From positions 1 to 11,018 of the forward strand of contig LT649891.1 of NCBI GenBank assembly GCA_900128395.1: a stretch of 11,018 nt of DNA. Reading direction: 5' to 3'. This stretch comes from Stramenopiles sp. TOSAG23-2. Taxonomy: Eukaryota > Sar. Below are positions 8,601 to 11,018 of this stretch, one piece after another; the stretch's first letter is position 1, and the number at the start of each line of letters is the position of its first letter. The notes below the pieces were generated by a model. The model saw only the letters and a program-made list of their open reading frames with translations, was not told where the DNA came from and made no database searches. The position numbers and the translations under genes are program-made.

Positions 8601-10564
8601 GATAAACGTATAGTGCACAACCACAATATGCCAAGCACAAGAGTTACATGGAAATATGTTAGCACTGCCTCAGGAATTACTATTTTTTTCGTATCATTGT
8701 ATCGAATCCAATATAATGAAATAAAAGGGGTTGGTATAACGACTGTTAAGATATATAATCCAGTAATGCCTAATCGCTCTTTTGGACTAAATTTCCATGT
8801 GTTTATTTTTTCATGAAATAAAGCTGACCATGTAAAATATAACGTACCAAGAATTGTAAATACAATTGCGATATTTGTGTGCATATTATTATCGTTATTG
8901 TTCAAAATGCCTATAGATGCAGCAGGCAAAACAAAACAAATATGGTAGATGATAAAATCGGACAATTTATTCCATTTTGATTGTTTTGCCCATGCAATAT
9001 TGCTCAAAAATATCAAATGGAATAATAAATGACCAATTCCAATTATTAATAAAAACAATAGGAAATATATTGTTTCAACACTTTGCTTGACATCGTCTCC
9101 TAATAAAAGTGTTCGGAAACTTTTTGAAAGATTCAAAGTTATTAGTAATGGAACTGTATAACTAATGAACACTGTATACGTAATTGTAGGAATCATCCAT
9201 ATCTTTTTGAAATATTTTCTATCTTCCGGTTCTATATTGTACAAAGTTGTTTTTCGCCTAATTGGTTGATCTACAGGAGATTTATTATCGGTATTCCTGT
9301 TTCGTTGTTGTGACTTTTTTTGCTTGTTCCTTATTTTTGTTAAATGTTGTTTATGAAAATTCAGTTTAACTACTACAATAGATAACCAAATGCAAAACAT
9401 TAAGCCAAATATAAACATGCTGAAAAAAATACCAAAAAAGCGATTGTCCTGTAATGTACTTAATATTGGAAGTGGCAGTAAAAAGGGTAATGGGATTACA
9501 ATGCAACATATATAGAATAGGAAAAGAATCCAACGATTTTTCCAAATAAAATATTTCTTTACCTCCTTTCTTTGAATCGTATAAAGCCCCAGTAATACTA
9601 CAATGCCGAGAACTATAAAAATGATTAAAATTTGTATTGTAATGTCATTACTACTATTATTATTATTACCATCCTTTTGGTCAAACAGTATCAAACCACC
9701 GATATGACTTACAGGGTAGATAATTGTAGCACAGATTATTATAGAACTTGTGATCATTAAAAGTAACTTTCTCTTTTTATGAAGTGAATCTTTACTATTC
9801 AGAAGCTTGCTATTACGATATGTATGTATATCCGAGTATATTCGACATAATGACAATGAACTTGTAAAAAAAATCGTAAATATAAATGTGAATAAATTTT
9901 CGATTGCATCTTTCATATTCGAAATCATCAAAGATATGAACAATAACGCAAACGGAACGGCAACAAATATGGCAATAAAACACCATGAGACCATTTTTAT
10001 TCTTTTATACGTATTCATCTTGACATCTTTAAAAATTGAATTACTTTGAGCAGTCCAAGCTGACATGATAGTACCGACTAAACATGATGATAACAATCCA
10101 CCTATACTGACATTGTTGTATCCACCATTACTTGCGTAGATTGGGAAAATAGCACCAAACTGGGAGAAAAAACAAGTGTAAAATAAAATCAAAATTATTT
10201 TCGATTCATATAAATTATTTGTATTGAGCGTATATCTAATAAATGTCAACAAAAGAGCGCTGGGCACCGTAAATGCCATTCCTGTAATTGGTATAATTAT
10301 CGGAATTGCTGATGCGTCATTGTCGTCAACGCTATGATGAATTAGCAAAAGAAAAATTCCGAACGTAATAATAAATAAAAAGCTAATTGCAATAAATATC
10401 AAATGTATAGTTGATATAAGTCTTAAATAGACTGCATTCTTCTCTTTATTATTTCTTTGACTTTCCGTATATGCTAATATGTGCTCCTCGACATAGTTAT
10501 CTTCTGAGGATATCGAAGATGTATCTGCAGACGAGTTTTCATCTTCCTCTTGAATTATCTTCAT
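2627..10564 (-). CDS. Giant ~43-helix membrane protein with TPR, C2-like and IQ regions
   Basis: 2645 residues in one open frame. The start at 10564 is the first in-frame Met after a TAA (complement of 10664-10666) and has AAA at -3 to -1; the stop is TGA. Order: acidic Ser-rich N-terminus (1-44); about 36 membrane helices (46-1311) arranged as 18 two-helix repeats; C-x2-C-x15-C-x2-C (1404-1426); basic coiled coil (about 1428-1475); three TPRs (about 1472-1571); C2-like fold (about 1661-1800); helical EF-hand/p25-alpha-like stretch (about 1920-2012); two IQ motifs (2050 and 2067); acidic linker (2098-2112, 2140-2150); second membrane module (about 2241-2566) with a C2399-C2418 loop; charged tail (2567-2645). 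Loops between repeats are basic and hairpin loops are acidic and Asn-rich, so both termini and the central region should be cytosolic. I recognise no named orthologue. The C-terminal module recalls large multi-domain protist membrane proteins (from memory). A calmodulin-binding membrane scaffold or sensor is inference only. Frame integrity over 7.9 kb argues for a real gene. Confidence 0.9.
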   Translation of the reverse strand: MKIIQEEDENSSADTSSISSEDNYVEEHILAYTESQRNNKEKNAVYLRLISTIHLIFIAISFLFIITFGIFLLLIHHSVDDNDASAIPIIIPITGMAFTVPSALLLTFIRYTLNTNNLYESKIILILFYTCFFSQFGAIFPIYASNGGYNNVSIGGLLSSCLVGTIMSAWTAQSNSIFKDVKMNTYKRIKMVSWCFIAIFVAVPFALLFISLMISNMKDAIENLFTFIFTIFFTSSLSLCRIYSDIHTYRNSKLLNSKDSLHKKRKLLLMITSSIIICATIIYPVSHIGGLILFDQKDGNNNNSSNDITIQILIIFIVLGIVVLLGLYTIQRKEVKKYFIWKNRWILFLFYICCIVIPLPFLLPLPILSTLQDNRFFGIFFSMFIFGLMFCIWLSIVVVKLNFHKQHLTKIRNKQKKSQQRNRNTDNKSPVDQPIRRKTTLYNIEPEDRKYFKKIWMIPTITYTVFISYTVPLLITLNLSKSFRTLLLGDDVKQSVETIYFLLFLLIIGIGHLLFHLIFLSNIAWAKQSKWNKLSDFIIYHICFVLPAASIGILNNNDNNMHTNIAIVFTILGTLYFTWSALFHEKINTWKFSPKERLGITGLYILTVVIPTPFISLYWIRYNDTKKIVIPEAVLTYFHVTLVLGILWLCTIRLSYSKFMFQQAAELQKIIIIILAIPGSIPISLMYSYSQDTVSILYLLCTSITAFHLVLILVLMSIYWPKDRVTLGITFAVIYTIFMAIPASVLIYCLLIIPKPSGNEENEMVSLLVVGTMVLMYLLSTVSRPKIKSICGRHVIPLSIYLMFFVIPLSMYPIYPSNLRFIILFVLFGIQALCWEHYDLNYVLKKWKTSMEFRILLCFIYHGLCALPLSLLLVGYEDSVTSNLSGLIFLPFCMLLGACWILFSKLYFLNLIHYKEPYKCLFLVASNACVMLTVMFALQTKYEEGKEYTLECIILVLIPTILLSTFYFQLWKVRFVDKFVFSCVFGVVIPLIIVFDQENNLNNIDSRLYIFLAVAIPASSIILTLVPKLSAISVFQLPTLVNLAISGCFLPFGAILPIYLGFRENNNAPMLNIACILLLITLPLFSTLITVYTHYHELYTRVKRIAKKAISEMNSRNDKQNNNMSNIANWISHILMLCSLIFLLITEKYISNEDSSYAIYIIFCIAPIIYILNNRGDTVKVMEKHSLPLKICISMIAITGAIIFAIGHVSETNSLSSIGLTLTIIIPGMFGIYILLRLISMCIHLHPDSQSTMSVLSAFCCIGVFVPFGVVLPSILSTNWKSNETYATLLLFTVSLLALICLLDVSSFTIGVNSTFNTIQKERKAKAATLKLVAVATKHNYCMNTDVARALYDEAFERKHEWEKFEQDIKSERFLQRLQRKKELHLIDAITLKEELANRLYKLCPNCDKKGWKVHIQRRKKLCKACLLAQLLLQKKEIAQRKAQNDALQKMNRKFELDRLEKERHLRQQRKLKYRKCLEQISRKSYDEAYEGLTALIKEDESNADYYCRRSMVLLQLYRMKESLLDATESVSLNPKLAEAYLAKATCLAGLKRWKETVETYKKGISYFPKNKAMAQGLKVAMNSLDVHTSEAGFFNYILEGLRSIRHLFDRANSAIDDVVRKESMKKTSDLLMTGALMKKIVNNSRTINNGVESKKEQLYNGCVFRVQVVDIKGLDDAGFTDLNHLTPLSCHIYLSPMIGSKYSMDKKKVRKRFGKQTRKVSDLNNLCWVNEFLFLRWWACKQSKLIINVMGTKNGKSCILASNYVEGHKLGRFSRGNEYVHVPMVLSDSQRFEVGLACKLIEKQKAVHILHSQYNADFLKVHFVRWKKHSLPPKTIRLRVLKEIFTHYSTLKIEVYSKKRRVSKVVIHQLSFQSQMKQLQMQVDQNAKSAKHEWIRGLQKKEENSDDIVVKKSTTVIDNGKMSQKQFDKFVADSMTREYFPAKLFTEKAKQFAKEHHQGGKKRILNNYINYEQFCEIISVIAKRINSSMPLHDALQLLIDENLHTCLPMYTRWRKIHGLRIQSKSSFKIEDPRHVAHKSHMSTWAASFIQRWWRRRQRRIRAVKILQRWYRHRQFLREQYPEKQLNKQLMELMNAKADDDSDDEDNKEEEKSNGDKQVHIPNAFSCIKHLLVPIDANIQDSDEDEKHMEGKSKEKKLEGVGEKDTNGDNNAINKSGKGMKVTKEVSEEEKCSLLIKEINMCRVEWPTVVDKIYPVLEKEISVEIKKLKKLDESEQVVNWNMWDNILTFYVGMMVTAYQYISVALTNGPLAETSEKISNTTELVEESSREQLKQQLQETPWLMRLVDLLIYIPQFKLPEEFGNSFHYFFWFSIVIAIAFPFYSIKGLKALQKGRLGLDKNGRPITKCCTKDGMYNFGLNAVNDYLYFGMMFTLISTYACTYDKGSKEFVLMADDQMKCFTFSEPLQIIYMFVAALGLLGFYPLATLLAPNFQFNNKALDIKYDQSFLIMEHQAELLMAGFSIFYQEDWEKVLVPQFLICLTLSVSNQYIQPCMIKRLNIFRTAVYVCATHACACAIMYNLTSNNSLLTWTTLIIGWLLVWVIVIFIHKRKMKRMILNKVVPLKEVKVLNDPSSTLPDTENNKVKRSDTENTDKLKVEKEENNETAIKAKKDTADETNRRDASKTD
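2867..3844 (-). other. C-terminal membrane module with Cys-loop-Cys motif
   Basis: Residues about 2241-2566. Hydrophobic segments at about 2241-2265, 2325-2345, 2376-2398, 2422-2448, 2491-2508, 2519-2538 and 2548-2566. A loop of 18 residues is framed by C2399 and C2418 between two helices; a disulfide on the non-cytosolic face would fit. FKLPEEFG before the second helix and FYPLATLLAP after the fourth look like the conserved marks of a multi-helix module found at the C-terminus of many large protist membrane proteins (from memory, unchecked). It differs clearly in style from the N-terminal repeats. Confidence 0.55.
4229..4273 (-). other. Acidic linker
   Basis: Residues 2098-2112, dominated by Asp and Glu with a few Ser and Lys, follow directly on the Arg/Trp-rich IQ region. 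A second acidic patch (2140-2150) lies about 30 residues on. Such a segment could fold back on the basic IQ helix or bind divalent ions; this is inference. Confidence 0.6.
4328..4420 (-). other. Two IQ (calmodulin-binding) motifs
   Basis: Residues 2049-2079. The first is I2050-Q2051-xxx-R2055-xxxx-R2060 in FIQRWWRRRQRR. The second starts at L2067-Q2068-xxx-R2072 with R2078 near the end (ILQRWYRHRQFLRE). The two are 17 residues apart, close to the usual IQ tandem spacing of 20-25, and both are rich in Trp and Arg. IQ motifs bind calmodulin or related light chains, here on the cytosolic side before an acidic linker. Confidence 0.7.
4529..4807 (-). other. Helical EF-hand/p25-alpha-like region
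   Basis: Residues about 1920-2012. The features are MSQKQFDKFV (1923-1932), an alternating helix with FTEKAKQFAKEH, a glycine/lysine turn, then INYEQFCEII (1970-1979) followed by a helix and PLHDALQLLIDE (1991-2002). The I-x-Y-x-x-F sequence is the usual exit of an EF-hand loop, but no complete 12-residue acidic calcium loop is visible. A degenerate EF-hand pair or p25-alpha-like helical domain is plausible; the call is weak. Confidence 0.35.
5165..5584 (-). other. C2-like beta domain lacking clear calcium ligands
   Basis: Residues about 1661-1800. The pattern starts FRVQVVDIKGLDDAG (1665-1679), continues with CHIYLSP (1691-1697), a basic stretch ending in TRKVSDLNNLCWVNEFLFLRW (split for reading: TRKVSDLNN, then CWVNEFLFLRW), a strand SKLIINVMG (1744-1752), and a later strand VHVPMVL (1781-1787). 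This order matches C2 domains: first strand with V-x-x-A-x-x-L-like turn, threonine-lysine, N-P-x-W-N-E-x-F-like core, then L-x-I-x-V. Acidic residues expected in the calcium loops are mostly absent, so lipid or protein binding without calcium is more likely. Assignment is by pattern only. Confidence 0.5.
5852..6151 (-). other. Three tetratricopeptide repeats
   Basis: Residues about 1472-1571. A basic coiled coil leads into the first unit (1472-1503, with SYDEAYEGLTALIKED). The second (1504-1537, ADYYCRRSMVLLQL...ESVSLNP) and third (1538-1571, AEAYLAKATCLAGLKRW...ISYFP) match the 34-residue pattern: small residues at positions 8 and 20, aromatic near 11 and 24, and Pro at 32. TPRs bind peptides or partner proteins. 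The set resembles those of Hsp70/Hsp90 co-chaperones, but I cannot confirm a carboxylate clamp by eye. Confidence 0.8.
6287..6355 (-). other. Four-cysteine zinc-ribbon-like motif
   Basis: Residues 1404-1426 read C-P-N-C, fifteen residues, C-K-A-C. Two CxxC knuckles at this spacing are typical of small treble-clef or ribbon zinc sites. The motif sits in a highly basic helical stretch between the last membrane repeat and the TPRs, on the predicted cytosolic side. Zinc binding is inferred from spacing only. Confidence 0.55.
6632..10429 (-). other. Array of 18 two-helix membrane repeats
   Basis: Residues 46-1311. Hydrophobic segments come in pairs. Helix A starts after basic residues and usually ends in an (I/V/L)P-x(2-3)-(I/L) motif, seen near residues 140, 203, 283, 357, 471, 546, 610, 677, 741, 807, 867, 989, 1050 and 1266. 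A short polar loop and helix B follow, often with Trp or Tyr near its end, then a basic linker. Repeat spacing is mostly 56-80 residues, longer only where a linker is expanded (400-452, 1100-1128). Direct homology shows in QFGAIFPIYAS (135-145), PFGAILPIYLG (1051-1061) and PFGVVLPSILS (1267-1277). Repeats 1, 13, 16 and 17 lack the proline. Helix counts are by eye. Confidence 0.75.
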
Positions 10565-10617
10565 TTTCTTTCTTGTATTAGTTTGTTTTTTTGTGTTAAA
10601 TACGATATTGTTTGTTG

Positions 10618-10630
10618 CACGTGTATATAT
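10618..10630 (-). promoter_or_regulatory. CACGTG palindrome next to a TATA-like run
   Basis: On the minus strand a TATATA run is followed immediately by CACGTG (10618-10623), with the start codon 54 bases further on. CACGTG is the E-box/G-box core bound by bHLH and bZIP factors in many eukaryotes, and TATATA could serve as a core promoter element. Both lie inside AT/GT-rich microsatellite DNA, where they can arise by chance, so the call is tentative. Confidence 0.25.
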
Positions 10631-10669
10631 AGAGAGAGTTATATATATATGTGTGTGCGTGTATTATTA
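10621..10669. repeat. Compound AT/AG/GT microsatellite
   Basis: Successive short runs of (TA)n, (GA)n, (AT)n and (GT)n followed by ATT units. It lies 57-105 bases upstream of the giant gene's start codon, so length changes could alter promoter spacing. Confidence 0.8.
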
Positions 10670-10996
10670 ATTAGTCTGGTGCGTTAAAAGTAGTACTTAT
10701 AATAATATTCCATCATGTATTATTCGTCGTTGCATTTTTTACAAAAGTACCTGTAAAACGACTTCTTTAAGAGTTTTTTTTTCATTAAGACTGCTATTTA
10801 GTACATTTTTTGGCATATACTTTTTGTTTCTGCCTATCAGATGGGAGATGTGGAGGATATATGGTTGACGATGCTGCCAAAAGACTGGTTGCACCACTGT
10901 GGTGTAATATAAATTAAGAGAGAGTGTAGAGTCTAGAGTCTTAAACATATTATAATATTTGTGTGTAAAGTGCGAGTTGGTATAAAATATAAATCG

Positions 10997-11010
10997 TATA
11001 TATATATATA
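10997..11010. repeat. AT dinucleotide run at the window edge
   Basis: An uninterrupted TA repeat of about 14 bases near the end of the window. It also supplies the Tyr/Ile-rich N-terminus of the spurious minus-strand open frame there. Confidence 0.8.
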
Positions 11011-11018
11011 GATACAAA

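Larger units (their letters stand above)
10565..11018. other. Upstream region of the giant membrane protein gene
   Basis: This holds the A-rich 5' leader of the minus-strand gene, dinucleotide repeats, a CACGTG beside a TATA-like run, and a GC-richer island at about 10831-10905. The minus strand has an open frame of 92 codons (10739-11017), but its N-terminal part is translated AT microsatellite and its remainder shows no recognisable domain, so I do not call it a gene. No other feature is evident up to the window edge. Confidence 0.55.

Noticed and set aside
10739-11017. 92-codon open frame on the minus strand
   Set aside because: Its start lies in an AT dinucleotide repeat that yields Tyr/Ile low complexity, it has no recognisable domain, and it sits in the probable promoter region of the giant gene.
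1-11018. Transposons, CRISPR arrays, tRNA or rRNA genes
   Set aside because: No transposase-like or reverse-transcriptase-like coding sequence, no regularly spaced direct repeats, and no tRNA or rRNA core motifs were seen on either strand by eye.

Overview
The window is AT-rich nuclear-type DNA from a eukaryote, most likely a protist. The evidence is two long intronless genes in the standard code with good A(-3) start contexts, short AT-rich intergenic spaces full of ATT and AT/GT microsatellites, no Shine-Dalgarno sites or operon layout, and eukaryotic protein architecture (huge multi-spanning membrane protein with TPR and IQ motifs, N-glycosylation sequons). A stramenopile such as a diatom or relative is my best guess. 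It rests on a family resemblance recalled from memory and is weak.

Layout: 1-508 is non-coding with ATT repeats. 509-2335 (+) encodes a 608-residue secreted or type II membrane protein built from six degenerate ELWxTDGT-type repeats, with a Thr-rich, sequon-rich insertion splitting the fourth. 2336-2626 is a compact 291-bp space between convergent genes, holding two 12-bp palindromes and poly(A)-signal-like sequences. 2627-10564 (-) encodes a 2645-residue protein. 10565-11018 is the upstream region of that gene, with AT/GT/AG microsatellites, a CACGTG next to a TATA-like run, and a small GC-richer island.

The large protein is the main find. By eye it has an acidic cytosolic N-terminus and about 36 membrane helices, which I read as 18 divergent two-helix repeats of about 65 residues. 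These are followed by a four-cysteine zinc-ribbon-like motif, a basic coiled coil, three TPRs, a C2-like beta domain without obvious calcium ligands, a helical EF-hand/p25-alpha-like stretch, two IQ motifs, an acidic linker, a second six- to seven-helix membrane module with a Cys-loop-Cys motif, and a charged tail. Charge distribution and sequon placement agree on topology: the basic inter-repeat loops and the whole central region are cytosolic, while the short acidic/Asn-rich hairpin loops are lumenal or extracellular. Its function is unknown to me; the domains suggest a calmodulin- and chaperone- or adaptor-binding membrane scaffold or sensor, which is inference.

Nothing in the sequence shows that the two genes work together beyond being convergent neighbours. 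No RNA gene, transposon, CRISPR array or intron was seen.
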